Positions 1 to 5,869 are shown, counted from the first letter of the stretch. The stretch is 5,869 nucleotides of DNA from Pseudomonadota bacterium (GCA_023433655.1 JAEYUE010000029.1:1-5869), one strand, 5' to 3'. Translations and numbers: made by a program. Notes: generated by a model from the letters alone, not told the origin.

Positions 1-100
1 CGGGGGTCAGCACCGCCGGGTCCGGCGTTTGCGCCAGGGCGGCGGACAGCGGCGATTGGGCCGCGACGAACAGCGTGGAGGCGAGGAGAATGTTGCGCAT
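1..100 (-). CDS. 5' end of a probable exported protein (partial, runs off left edge)
   Basis: Read on the minus strand from an ATG at 100, the 33 visible codons form a classic Sec signal peptide: a short basic start (MRN), a hydrophobic core (ILLASTLFVAA), then a small-residue stretch ending in ALA before QTPDP, which fits signal peptidase I cleavage after residue 23. The product is therefore probably periplasmic or outer-membrane, but nothing of the mature protein beyond about ten residues is visible and I do not recognise the family. An in-frame ATG at 136 would add 12 residues; it has a purine-rich AGAGAGGGG directly upstream, but set very close to the ATG. The ATG at 100 gives the more typical signal peptide but lacks a visible ribosome binding site, so the start is uncertain. 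The gene is divergent from the ferredoxin reductase gene. Confidence 0.55.
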   Translation of the reverse strand, partial: MRNILLASTLFVAAQSPLSAALAQTPDPAVLTP

Positions 101-191
101 GGCGGCGACGCTAAAGGCGATTTTCGCCGCCGTCATCCCCTCTCTGGCCTGCGCGACAACCCCGTCCCTTCCGCTTCCGCCCTGCGCCGCC

Positions 192-197
192 TAATAA
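192..197 (+). promoter_or_regulatory. possible -10 element placing transcription start at the fpr start codon
   Basis: TAATAA lies 7 nt before the ATG at 205, and there is no Shine-Dalgarno-like sequence between them. If this is a -10 box, transcription would begin at or next to the A of the ATG, giving a leaderless mRNA. No good -35 is seen at the proper distance (TTCCGC at 169-174 is weak). The match to a -10 consensus is only partial, so this is a suggestion from position and composition. Confidence 0.25.
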
Positions 198-204
198 GCC
201 GGCG

Positions 205-1020
205 ATGACCGATGTCGCCGTCTCCGCTCCGCCCGCCAAGGCCTCGCCGTTTCACGAGCTGAAGGTGCTGTGGGTCCACCACTGGACCGACCAGCTGTTC
301 AGCTTCCGCATCGAGCGGCCCGAGGACTTCCGCTTCCGCTCGGGCGAGTTCGTCATGCTCGGCCTGCCCGGCGACGACGGCGGCAAGCCGATCCTGCGCG
401 CCTACTCCATCGCCAGCCCTGGCTGGGACGAGCAGTTGGAGTTCCTCTCCATCAAGGTGCCGGACGGTCCCCTCACCTCGCGCCTGCAGAAGATCCAGCC
501 CGGCGACACCGTGCTGATGGGCAAGAAGCCGACCGGCACCCTGGTGCTGGACGCCCTCACTGGCGGCGACCGCCTGTGGCTGATCGGCACCGGCACCGGC
601 CTGGCCCCCTGGCTAAGCGTCGCCCGCGACCCCGAGACCTACAGCCGCTTCGGCCGGGTCATCGTCTGCCACACCGTGCGCAATGTCGCCGACCTGACCT
701 ACCGGGATTTCCTCACCTCCGGCATTCACGACGACCCCCTGATCGGCGACGAGGCCAGGGCCCAGCTGACCTACTATCCCACGGTCACCCGCGAGCGCTT
801 CCAGACGCCGGGCCGCATCACCGACCGCATCCGCTCGGGCGACCTGTTCGCCGACCTCGGCCTGCCTGCCGGCTTCTCGCCCAACACCGACCGGGTGATG
901 CTGTGCGGCTCCATGGCCATGATCAAGGAAACCGCCGAACTGCTTGAGGGCTACGGCCTCAAGGAGGGCTCGAACGCCGAGCCCGGCGACTATGTGCTGG
1001 AGCGCGCCTTTGTCGGCTGA
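205..1020 (+). CDS. fpr: ferredoxin/flavodoxin--NADP+ reductase (FPR family)
   Basis: This 271-residue flavoenzyme passes electrons between NADPH and ferredoxin or flavodoxin in the cytoplasm, and in bacteria often serves iron-sulfur metabolism and oxidative-stress defence. The FAD-binding barrel holds FRSGEFVMLGLP (43-54), RAYSIASP (65-72, the RxYS flavin motif) and SIKVPDGPLTSRL (82-94). The NADP domain holds GTGTGLAPWLS (128-138), HTVR (156-159) and CGSMAM (234-239). Wording and spacing resemble Rhodobacter-type bacterial FPRs. The chain ends in AFVG; from memory the Rhodobacter capsulatus enzyme has a few further residues, so the C-terminal tail that lies near the flavin is short here. 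The ATG at 205 matches the family length but has no ribosome binding site. A chorismate mutase-like gene follows after 16 nt, probably co-transcribed. Confidence 0.95.
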   Translation: MTDVAVSAPPAKASPFHELKVLWVHHWTDQLFSFRIERPEDFRFRSGEFVMLGLPGDDGGKPILRAYSIASPGWDEQLEFLSIKVPDGPLTSRLQKIQPGDTVLMGKKPTGTLVLDALTGGDRLWLIGTGTGLAPWLSVARDPETYSRFGRVIVCHTVRNVADLTYRDFLTSGIHDDPLIGDEARAQLTYYPTVTRERFQTPGRITDRIRSGDLFADLGLPAGFSPNTDRVMLCGSMAMIKETAELLEGYGLKEGSNAEPGDYVLERAFVG

Positions 1021-1023
1021 AGT

Positions 1024-1029
1024 GAAGGA
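1024..1029 (+). promoter_or_regulatory. ribosome binding site deciding a GTG start
   Basis: GAAGGA is followed by 7 nt and then GTG at 1037. This sets the start of the chorismate mutase-like gene after the fpr stop codon. The open frame itself extends back to an ATG at 944 inside fpr, but that N-terminal extension is low-complexity out-of-frame fpr sequence. Confidence 0.65.
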
Positions 1030-1036
1030 CGCCCCT

Positions 1037-1357
1037 GTGACGGTGGCCATCGACCCGCGCGTCGCCCCCGAGGCTTGCGCCTCCATGGCCGAGGTCCGCC
1101 ACGGCGTCGACGCGCTGGACCGGGCCCTCGTCGCCCTCCTGGCCGAGCGTCAGCGCTACATGGACGCGGCCGCCCGCATCAAGCCCAGCCGCGACGTCGT
1201 CCATGACGACGCCCGCATCGAGGACGTGGTGCAGAAGGTGCTCGCCGCCGCCGACCCCGCCGGCCTGTCGCCGGCCATCGCCGAGCCGGTCTGGCGCACC
1301 CTGATCGACCGCTGCATCGCCCACGAATTCGCCGCGTGGGACCGCATCCGCGCCTAG
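1037..1357 (+). CDS. chorismate mutase / isochorismate-pyruvate lyase-like protein (AroQ fold)
   Basis: This 106-residue all-helical protein aligns without gaps to Pseudomonas PchB as I recall that sequence, shifted by 7. R21 (in AEVRHGVD), R38 (in AERQRYM) and K49 (in RIKPS) match the PchB active-site residues R14, R31 and K42, and the C-terminal helix IAHEFAAW matches IAEQIKYW. The fourth key residue, Gln90 in PchB and Gln88 in E. coli chorismate mutase, is Glu97 here; yeast chorismate mutase also has Glu at this place. The reaction is most likely chorismate to prephenate in aromatic amino acid synthesis. Salicylate formation from isochorismate cannot be excluded, but no isochorismate synthase or siderophore gene is visible. 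No signal peptide is seen, so it is cytoplasmic. The GTG start is supported by GAAGGA 7 nt upstream; a GTG at 1022 and an ATG at 1085 are less likely. It follows fpr in one probable operon. Confidence 0.85.
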   Translation: MTVAIDPRVAPEACASMAEVRHGVDALDRALVALLAERQRYMDAAARIKPSRDVVHDDARIEDVVQKVLAAADPAGLSPAIAEPVWRTLIDRCIAHEFAAWDRIRA

Positions 1358-1707
1358 CCGCGCAGCCCCCGCAGCATCAGTTCGTGGCGGAAGGCCGCGA
1401 CGTCGGCCAGCGCGGTGTCCAGCGCGTCGCGCACCCGGTCCAGCAGCGGCGGCGCTCCGGTCTTGTCGCCCGCCTCGGCCGCCGCGCAGGCCCCGACCAG
1501 TTCGCCAGCGCCGATTCCCGCCGCCGCGCCGCGGATCGTGTGCACGGCGTCCCGCCAGCCGTCCTCGCGCGCGTCCAGCATCGGCGACCACATCGCCGCC
1601 TGCTGCACGAACAGGCCCAGCACCTCCTCGCTGATCCCATCGTCCCCGCCGGTCATTCGCTCCAGCACGGCGAAGTCGACCGCGCCTGACAGGTCGCGGC
1701 GGGCCAT
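1354..1707 (-). CDS. stand-alone Hpt (histidine phosphotransfer) domain protein
   Basis: This 117-residue helical protein carries the Hpt signature HTIRGAAAGIGA at residues 56-67, with His56 as the expected phosphorylation site and the usual G60 and small residues after it. Such proteins carry phosphate between response-regulator receiver domains in phosphorelays. The usual HxxKG is HxxRG here, with Arg59 replacing Lys. The domain fills nearly the whole protein; there is no kinase, receiver or membrane segment. No histidine kinase or response regulator lies next to it, so its partners are unknown. The ATG at 1707 is well fixed: an in-frame stop lies at 1729-1731 with no other start between, and GGGAGG sits about 10 nt upstream. 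The gene converges on the chorismate mutase-like gene, and the two stop codons overlap in CTAG. Function in a specific relay cannot be inferred. Confidence 0.82.
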   Translation of the reverse strand: MARRDLSGAVDFAVLERMTGGDDGISEEVLGLFVQQAAMWSPMLDAREDGWRDAVHTIRGAAAGIGAGELVGACAAAEAGDKTGAPPLLDRVRDALDTALADVAAFRHELMLRGLRG

Positions 1708-1788
1708 CAGCTCCCGGCCTCCCGGCCCTCACGGCTCCGACCAGCCATCGAACTCCCCTGCGCCGCCGCGGATTCCGGTTCCAGCCTA

Positions 1789-1815
1789 CGCGTTTCCACG
1801 GCTGACGGGAACGCG
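1789..1815. repeat. inverted repeat, 9-bp arms, 9-nt spacer
   Basis: The arms are CGCGTTTCC (1789-1797) and GGGAACGCG (1807-1815). They are complementary except for one position that would be a G-U wobble in RNA. The spacer is ACGGCTGAC. No T-run follows on either strand, so it does not look like an intrinsic terminator. It lies between the start of the Hpt gene and the possible tRNA promoter, so an operator or an RNA hairpin are both possible. Confidence 0.5.
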
Positions 1816-1825
1816 CCGAAATTCC

Positions 1826-1854
1826 TTGCACAGAAGGCCGACAGTCTCTATGTC
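1826..1854 (+). promoter_or_regulatory. possible promoter upstream of tRNA-Lys
   Basis: TTGCAC (1826-1831) and TATGTC (1849-1854) are separated by 17 nt, which is proper spacing for a housekeeping sigma factor. The -35 is good; the -10 is weak, although CTATGTC also partly fits the alphaproteobacterial CTANAWC form. Transcription would start near 1861 and leave a 5' leader of about 70 nt before the mature tRNA, which is rather long. It is the best candidate seen in the 222 bp between the Hpt gene and the tRNA. Confidence 0.3.
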
Positions 1855-1929
1855 CGCCCCCTCGCCGGAGCCGGTTCCCAACCGCCCGACGAGCCAGCGC
1901 GACCCCTGGGCCGCGCCGACGCATGGTCC

Positions 1930-2005
<76 letters not shown>

Positions 2006-2029
2006 TCGTCCTTCCCTGAAGCGCCACCG

Positions 2030-2206
2030 TCAGCTGTCGGCGCCCTCGTCTTCCGGGCTGTCCGACATCGGATCGTCGATCAGGATTCTCGCCGCCGAGC
2101 CCTCGATGTCTTCGTACTGGCCGGCGCGCAGGCTCCAGACGAAGGCGCCCACGGCTGCGAGACCGAGCAGCAGGGAGAAGGGCGCGAGGATGAAGATGAT
2201 GTTCAC
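2030..2206 (-). CDS. ccoS: cbb3-type cytochrome oxidase assembly protein CcoS
   Basis: This 58-residue inner-membrane protein is needed for insertion of cofactors (heme and copper) into cbb3 oxidase in the species where it has been studied. It has one membrane segment (about residues 3-24, IIFILAPFSLLLGLAAVGAF), then the family hallmark WSLRAGQYEDIEG (24-36) and ARILIDD (39-45), ending in an acidic tail (PEDEGADS). Length and layout are normal. The start is a GTG whose last two bases and following A form the TGA of ccoI (GTGA overlap), with GAGGA about 10 nt upstream, so translation is probably coupled. The frame stays open far upstream inside ccoI, but that part is not coding: family length and the conserved start of the membrane segment fix this GTG. 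It is the last gene of the ccoGHIS operon. Confidence 0.93.
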   Translation of the reverse strand: MNIIFILAPFSLLLGLAAVGAFVWSLRAGQYEDIEGSAARILIDDPMSDSPEDEGADS

Positions 2207-4374
2207 CGGCCCCGCGTCCTCAGCGCATTGAGCGTCACCACCAGCGACGAGCCAGACATGGCCAGGGCGGCGACGAAGGGATTGACGAAGCCCAGCATGG
2301 CCGCCGGCGCGGCGACCAGATTGTAGAGCGCCGCGAAGCCGAAATTCTCCAGCGCCCGGGCCCGCGCCGACCGGGCCGTGTCGATCGCGTCGACCACGGC
2401 CATCAGCGCGTCGTCGGTCAGCACCAGGTCGGCGGCGTTCTGGCTGGCCTCCAGCGCCGTGCCGGGGGCGATGGCCGCGTGCGCCCGCGCCAGGGCGGCG
2501 GCGTCGTTCAGCCCGTCGCCGACCATCAGCACCTTGCGACCTGCGGCCGCAAGCTGATCGATCACTTCCGCCTTTTCGGCCGGCAGCAGGCCGGCGCGCC
2601 AGGCGGCCACCCCCACCCGGCCGGCGGCTTCCTGAACCGCGCCCGCCTGATCGCCGGACAGGATTTCGACCGTCAGGCCGCGCGCCCGCAGGGCGGCGAC
2701 CGTGGCGGCGGCGTCCGGCCGCAGCATGTCCGAGAACTCCAGTCGCACCTTCGGCCCGTCCACGAAGCCGAACCACATCTCGGTCTCGGACGTCTTCAGG
2801 GTCGGCGCACCGACAAAGGCGGCCCGGCCCAGCCGCGCGGCGCGGCCGTCGATCAAGCCCTCAACGCCGACGCCGGCGTGCTCGATCACGGCCTCGGCCA
2901 CCGGTCCGTCCCCCGCGGCGCGGGCGATGGCGCGAGCCAGCGGATGGCGCGAGGCCCGGGCCAGCGGGGCGACGATGCCGGCCAGCTCCGGTTTGGCCCC
3001 GATCAGGACCGGGCGTCCCTCGGTCAGCACGCCGGTCTTGTCGAACACCACGTGGTCGACCTCGGCCAGCCGCTCCAGCGCCGCGCCCGATTTGACCAGC
3101 ACGCCGCGCCGGAACAGCCGCGACGAGGCGACCACCTGCACCGCCGGCACCGCCAGGCCCAGGGCGCACGGGCAGGTCACGATCAGAACGGCCACGGCGC
3201 GGATCAGCGCCTCGCGCGGCTCCAGCCCGAGGGCCCAGCCGCCGGCGAAGGTCAGGGCCGCGGCGGTGTGCACCACGGGCACGTAGAGCGCCGCCGCCCG
3301 ATCGGCGAGTCGCACATAGCGCGAGCGTGACTGCGCGCCCGCCTCGACCAGTCGGGCGATGGCGCTGAGGGTCGAGTCCTCGGATCGCGCCTGCGCCTTC
3401 AGGGTCAGCAGGCCGCTGGTGTTGACCGCCCCCGCCCGGCACGTCTGGCCCGGCCAGACCCGCTCCGGCGCGCTTTCGCCGGTCAGCAGGCTGTTGTCGA
3501 GCAGGGCCTCGCCCTGCTCGAGCTCGCCGTCGACCGGGATGCGCTCTCCCGGGCGCACCCGCAGGATGTCGCCGGGGCGGACGTCGCCCAGCGGAATGGC
3601 CCGCTCACGCCCCTCGCCGTCGACCCGTGTCGCCGTCGGCGCCTGCATGGCCAGCAGATCGCCCGCGGCGCTCCGCGCCTTCGCCCGCAGCACATGATCC
3701 AGCCAGCGCCCGATCAGCAGCAGGAACAGCAGCGAGACGGCGGCGTCGAAATAGGCGTCCTCGCCGTGCAGAAGGGTCTCGGAGAAGCTGATCATCAGGG
3801 TCAGGATCACCCCGATGGAGATCGGCACGTCCATGTTGGCGCGGCCCGCCTTAAGCGAGCGCCACGCCGACTCGAAGAAGGGCATGCCGGCGTAGAGGGC
3901 GCACGGCGCCCCGACGATGCCCGACAGCCACATCATCATCGTGCGCGTGGCGGGCCCCAGTTCCTGGTCGAAGAGCCCGGCCCACAGGGGCACGGAGAAC
4001 ATCATGGCGTTCATCGCGCCGAAGCCGGCGACGGCCAGGGCGATGATCAGCCGGCGTCCTTCGCGGTCGCGCTGCTCGCGCGCCGCCTTCGGCTCGAACA
4101 GGGTGGCCTCGTAGCCCAGCCCCTCGAGGGCGGCGATCACCGCCGCGGGATCCCCGCGGCCTTCAGAGAAGCCCACCGCCAGCTTGCCCAGCGACAGGTT
4201 CAGCCGCGCCGAGGCCACCCCCGGCAGCGCCCCGACCGCCTTTTCGATCTTGGCGATGCAGCCGGCGCACCGGGCGCCTCGGACCAGCAGGTCGACGCTT
4301 GCACGCCCATCCGCGGCTCGCCTCACGAAGGCGCCCATGTCCGGCGCGTTCGCCGCGTCCCAGGTCACGGCCAT
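2203..4374 (-). CDS. ccoI: copper-transporting P1B-type ATPase CcoI/FixI
   Basis: This 723-residue inner-membrane pump supplies copper for the CuB site of cbb3 oxidase. The N-terminal heavy-metal-associated domain has GARCAGC (33-39, CxxC). Eight likely membrane helices lie near 109-131, 144-165, 182-200, 208-225, 363-384, 392-412, 676-697 and 699-716. TGES is at 298-301 (actuator), the intramembrane metal motif CPC at 401-403, the phosphorylated Asp445 in DKTGVLTEG, SRHP at 475-478, ILSGD at 571-575 and GDGLND at 619-624; the final helices carry YN (684-685) and SGSSLVVTLNALR (707-719). The family signature has DKTGT, so Val449 is unusual. Only one metal-binding domain is present, as in shorter alphaproteobacterial FixI. 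The ATG at 4374 has GGAGG 5 nt upstream and overlaps the ccoH end by 10 nt; the open frame further upstream is antisense-like filler over ccoH. ccoS follows with a GTGA overlap. Confidence 0.96.
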   Translation of the reverse strand: MAVTWDAANAPDMGAFVRRAADGRASVDLLVRGARCAGCIAKIEKAVGALPGVASARLNLSLGKLAVGFSEGRGDPAAVIAALEGLGYEATLFEPKAAREQRDREGRRLIIALAVAGFGAMNAMMFSVPLWAGLFDQELGPATRTMMMWLSGIVGAPCALYAGMPFFESAWRSLKAGRANMDVPISIGVILTLMISFSETLLHGEDAYFDAAVSLLFLLLIGRWLDHVLRAKARSAAGDLLAMQAPTATRVDGEGRERAIPLGDVRPGDILRVRPGERIPVDGELEQGEALLDNSLLTGESAPERVWPGQTCRAGAVNTSGLLTLKAQARSEDSTLSAIARLVEAGAQSRSRYVRLADRAAALYVPVVHTAAALTFAGGWALGLEPREALIRAVAVLIVTCPCALGLAVPAVQVVASSRLFRRGVLVKSGAALERLAEVDHVVFDKTGVLTEGRPVLIGAKPELAGIVAPLARASRHPLARAIARAAGDGPVAEAVIEHAGVGVEGLIDGRAARLGRAAFVGAPTLKTSETEMWFGFVDGPKVRLEFSDMLRPDAAATVAALRARGLTVEILSGDQAGAVQEAAGRVGVAAWRAGLLPAEKAEVIDQLAAAGRKVLMVGDGLNDAAALARAHAAIAPGTALEASQNAADLVLTDDALMAVVDAIDTARSARARALENFGFAALYNLVAAPAAMLGFVNPFVAALAMSGSSLVVTLNALRTRGR

Positions 4375-4829
4375 GTCAGCCTCCGGCTGGCCGTGAAGTC
4401 CTGCCCGGCGCCGTCGCGGGCGGTCACCGCGGCGTCCCAGGTTCCGGAGAGCGCCGCCCGGGCGACGTAGAGACCGGGCTCCGCCTCGCTCATCGTCAGC
4501 CGGCTGCGGCCGTGTTCGGTCGCCGGCCGCTGCAGGTCGACGGTGACGGTCAGGCCCGGCAGCGGCGCGCCGGCTGCGTCCCGCACCCACACGGACACGC
4601 CGCCCGGCGTCGCCTCGGCCGCCGCCCGCCAGCCCAGCTCGGCCTGGCGGCGCTGGCGCTGCAGCTCGGCGTTGTAGAGCAGCCCGGCCTCGTACGGCTT
4701 GTCGGCCACCTGTCCCGGATGGGTGCGGTAGGCCAGGGTCAGGAAGGCGGCGTCGACGCCGATGATGACGCCGAAGAAGGCCGTCACGCCCAGGCCCACA
4801 TGCCAGCCCTTGACGGTGTATCCGCTCAT
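4365..4829 (-). CDS. ccoH: cbb3 oxidase assembly protein CcoH/FixH
   Basis: This 154-residue protein belongs to the FixH family, which associates with cbb3 oxidase or the CcoI pump during assembly. A single membrane helix spans about residues 11-33 (GLGVTAFFGVIIGVDAAFLT), followed by the family-typical juxtamembrane stretch with DKPYEAGLLYN (43-53). The C-terminal periplasmic part is beta-rich, includes GGVSVWVRDAAGAPLPG (76-92) and LYVARAALSGTWDAAV (120-135), and resembles an immunoglobulin-like fold. The start is an ATG overlapping the ccoG stop (ATGA), with GGAGA 6 nt upstream, so translation is probably coupled to ccoG. The end overlaps ccoI by 10 nt. Length is within the family's range and nothing appears broken. 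The exact biochemical role of FixH is less settled than that of CcoI. Confidence 0.92.
   Translation of the reverse strand: MSGYTVKGWHVGLGVTAFFGVIIGVDAAFLTLAYRTHPGQVADKPYEAGLLYNAELQRQRRQAELGWRAAAEATPGGVSVWVRDAAGAPLPGLTVTVDLQRPATEHGRSRLTMSEAEPGLYVARAALSGTWDAAVTARDGAGQDFTASRRLTWP
4380..4384 (-). promoter_or_regulatory. ribosome binding site for ccoI
   Basis: GGAGG on the minus strand, 5 nt before the ATG at 4374 and inside the end of ccoH. It settles the ccoI start, since the frame is open for about 200 further codons upstream. Confidence 0.7.
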
Positions 4830-5869
4830 CGCCGGTCTCCGAAGGTGAAGGCGGTCTGCACCAGCTGGCGTTCGTCGCCGGCGCGGACCTCGAAGGCGGC
4901 GCCCTGCTGGCCCTCGCCGACCTGCTCGTAGGGCACGGTGACGAAGACCCGCACCGGGGTGACCCGGTTGGGCTCAACTTCGAAGCGCAGGGGCTCGCCG
5001 GCCGGCTTGCCGGGGCTGCGCAGCCGCGCCCCCTCGATCCCGGCGAAACGGACCTCGACCGTCGTCGGCGCGAAGGTCCGGTTGGCGATCTTCAGGGTGT
5101 AGCCGTTGCGCACCGAGCCGTCGCTCAGCTGCACCATGGCCGGGTTGCGGTCGCGCAGGGCGTGGACGTCCAGCGCCTTGCGGCCGATGAAGCCCCAGAC
5201 CATCAGGCCCGACACCACGGTCAGGGCGACGGCGTAATAGAGAGTGCGCGGCCGCACCAGCTTGTGTTTCGGCTTCTCCCCCCGGGCCCGCGCGGCCACG
5301 GCGGCGTCGGTGTCGTAGGCAATCAGCCCCTTGGGCCGGCCCACCTTGACCATGATGTCGTCGCAGGCGTCGATGCACAGGCCGCAGTTGATGCACTCCA
5401 GCTGCGGGCCGTTGCGGATGTCGATGCCCATCGGGCAGGCGACCACGCAGGCGTTGCAGTCGATGCAGTCGCCCCGCCCTTCCCAGCTATCCGACTTCTT
5501 GTGCGGCCCGCGCGGCTCGCCGCGGTCGTAGCGGTAGGTCACCTGGAACGACTGGTCGTCCAGCATCGCCCCCTGGATGCGCGGCCACGGGCACATATAG
5601 GTGCACACCTGCTCGCGCATGTGGCCGGCGAACAGATAGGTCGTCCCGGTCAGCAGCAGGCAGGACACATAGGCGGTGATCGGCGCGCCGCCGGTCCAGA
5701 AGGTCCGGATCAGCGTCGGCGCGTCATGGAAGTAGAAGATCCACGCCCCGCCGGTGCCGAAGGCGACGCCGATCCACACCAGATGCTTGCCGGTCTTGCG
5801 CCAGGCCTTGTTGAACGACATCGGCGCGGCGTCGAGGCGCATGCGCGCGTTGCGGTCGCCCTCGAACAT
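4826..5869 (-). CDS. ccoG: cbb3 oxidase accessory protein CcoG/FixG, iron-sulfur membrane protein (5' end outside window)
   Basis: The 347 visible residues are the C-terminal two thirds or more of CcoG, a membrane ferredoxin-like protein shown in studied members to reduce Cu(II) to Cu(I) for oxidase assembly. The first visible codon is a Met inside the conserved FEGDRNARMRLD stretch, so it is internal; the family is about 470-500 residues. Numbering from it, membrane segments lie near 28-47, 62-81 and 210-228. REQVCTYMCPWPRIQ (85-99) holds a cysteine pair. Two 4Fe-4S motifs follow: C135, C138, C141, C145-P and C159, C162, C165, C169. The rest (about 240-347) is the beta-sandwich FixG C-terminal domain facing the periplasm. 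It is the first visible gene of ccoGHIS. Oxidase genes ccoNOQP, and any oxygen-responsive promoter of the FNR/FixK type, would lie beyond the right edge. Confidence 0.95.
   Translation of the reverse strand: MFEGDRNARMRLDAAPMSFNKAWRKTGKHLVWIGVAFGTGGAWIFYFHDAPTLIRTFWTGGAPITAYVSCLLLTGTTYLFAGHMREQVCTYMCPWPRIQGAMLDDQSFQVTYRYDRGEPRGPHKKSDSWEGRGDCIDCNACVVACPMGIDIRNGPQLECINCGLCIDACDDIMVKVGRPKGLIAYDTDAAVAARARGEKPKHKLVRPRTLYYAVALTVVSGLMVWGFIGRKALDVHALRDRNPAMVQLSDGSVRNGYTLKIANRTFAPTTVEVRFAGIEGARLRSPGKPAGEPLRFEVEPNRVTPVRVFVTVPYEQVGEGQQGAAFEVRAGDERQLVQTAFTFGDRR

Noticed and set aside
959..1924. A 321-codon minus-strand open frame over the chorismate mutase-like and Hpt genes
   Set aside because: Low-complexity R/G/A composition; both real genes have clear family motifs in other frames. 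It is a GC-rich shadow.
2021..2043. Hairpin GCGCC/GGCGC as a terminator for ccoS or tRNA-Lys
   Set aside because: Only 5-bp arms with a 13-nt loop and no T-run on either side; it also runs into the ccoS coding end.
2030..2776. A 248-codon minus-strand frame ending in the CcoS sequence, suggesting a long CcoS or a fusion
   Set aside because: Everything before the GTG at 2206 is arginine- and glycine-rich out-of-frame reading of ccoI; CcoS homologues start at the membrane segment.
3694..4470. A 258-codon plus-strand frame antisense to ccoI and ccoH
   Set aside because: Composition (H, G, R, Q-rich) is typical of the antisense reading of a GC-rich gene, and no recognisable domain is present.
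4375..4977. N-terminal extension of about 200 codons of CcoI in the open frame upstream of 4374
   Set aside because: It overlaps ccoH, is rich in R, P, A and S, and shows no domain. The ATG at 4374 has a GGAGG ribosome binding site and gives normal family length.

Overview
The window is GC-rich and densely coded, and is typical of an alphaproteobacterium. The fixGHIS/ccoGHIS block, the Rhodobacter-type ferredoxin reductase and the codon bias all fit. My guess is Caulobacterales (Brevundimonas, Caulobacter or Phenylobacterium), but this is inferred from style and gene content, not from a marker gene.

Left part (1-1707): a minus-strand gene whose first ~33 codons look like a Sec signal peptide runs off the left edge. 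Divergent from it is a plus-strand pair: a ferredoxin/flavodoxin-NADP+ reductase (205-1020) and, 16 nt later, a small AroQ-fold chorismate mutase/isochorismate lyase-like protein starting at a GTG with a good ribosome binding site (1037-1357). Converging on this pair is a stand-alone histidine phosphotransfer (Hpt) protein (1354-1707, minus). The two stop codons share one CTAG.

Middle (1708-2029): about 220 bp with no convincing gene, holding a 9-bp-arm inverted repeat and a possible promoter. It is followed by a complete tRNA-Lys(CUU) with encoded CCA (1930-2005) on the plus strand.

Right part (2030-5869): a minus-strand operon ccoG-ccoH-ccoI-ccoS (fixGHIS) in the standard order, with every junction overlapping. 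These proteins build cbb3-type cytochrome c oxidase, the high-affinity oxidase used at low oxygen. CcoG is a membrane iron-sulfur protein with cupric reductase activity in studied members, CcoI is a P1B copper ATPase supplying copper for the oxidase, and CcoH and CcoS are small membrane assembly factors. CcoG is cut by the right edge; the oxidase genes ccoNOQP would be expected beyond it.

I see no clearly new biological system. The points worth a second look are small: a Thr-to-Val change in the P-type ATPase signature of CcoI, a Gln-to-Glu change at the catalytic position of the chorismate mutase-like protein, an Arg in the Hpt motif, a possible leaderless start for the reductase, the shared stop codons, the intergenic dyad, and the tight tail-to-tail arrangement of the cco operon and the tRNA.
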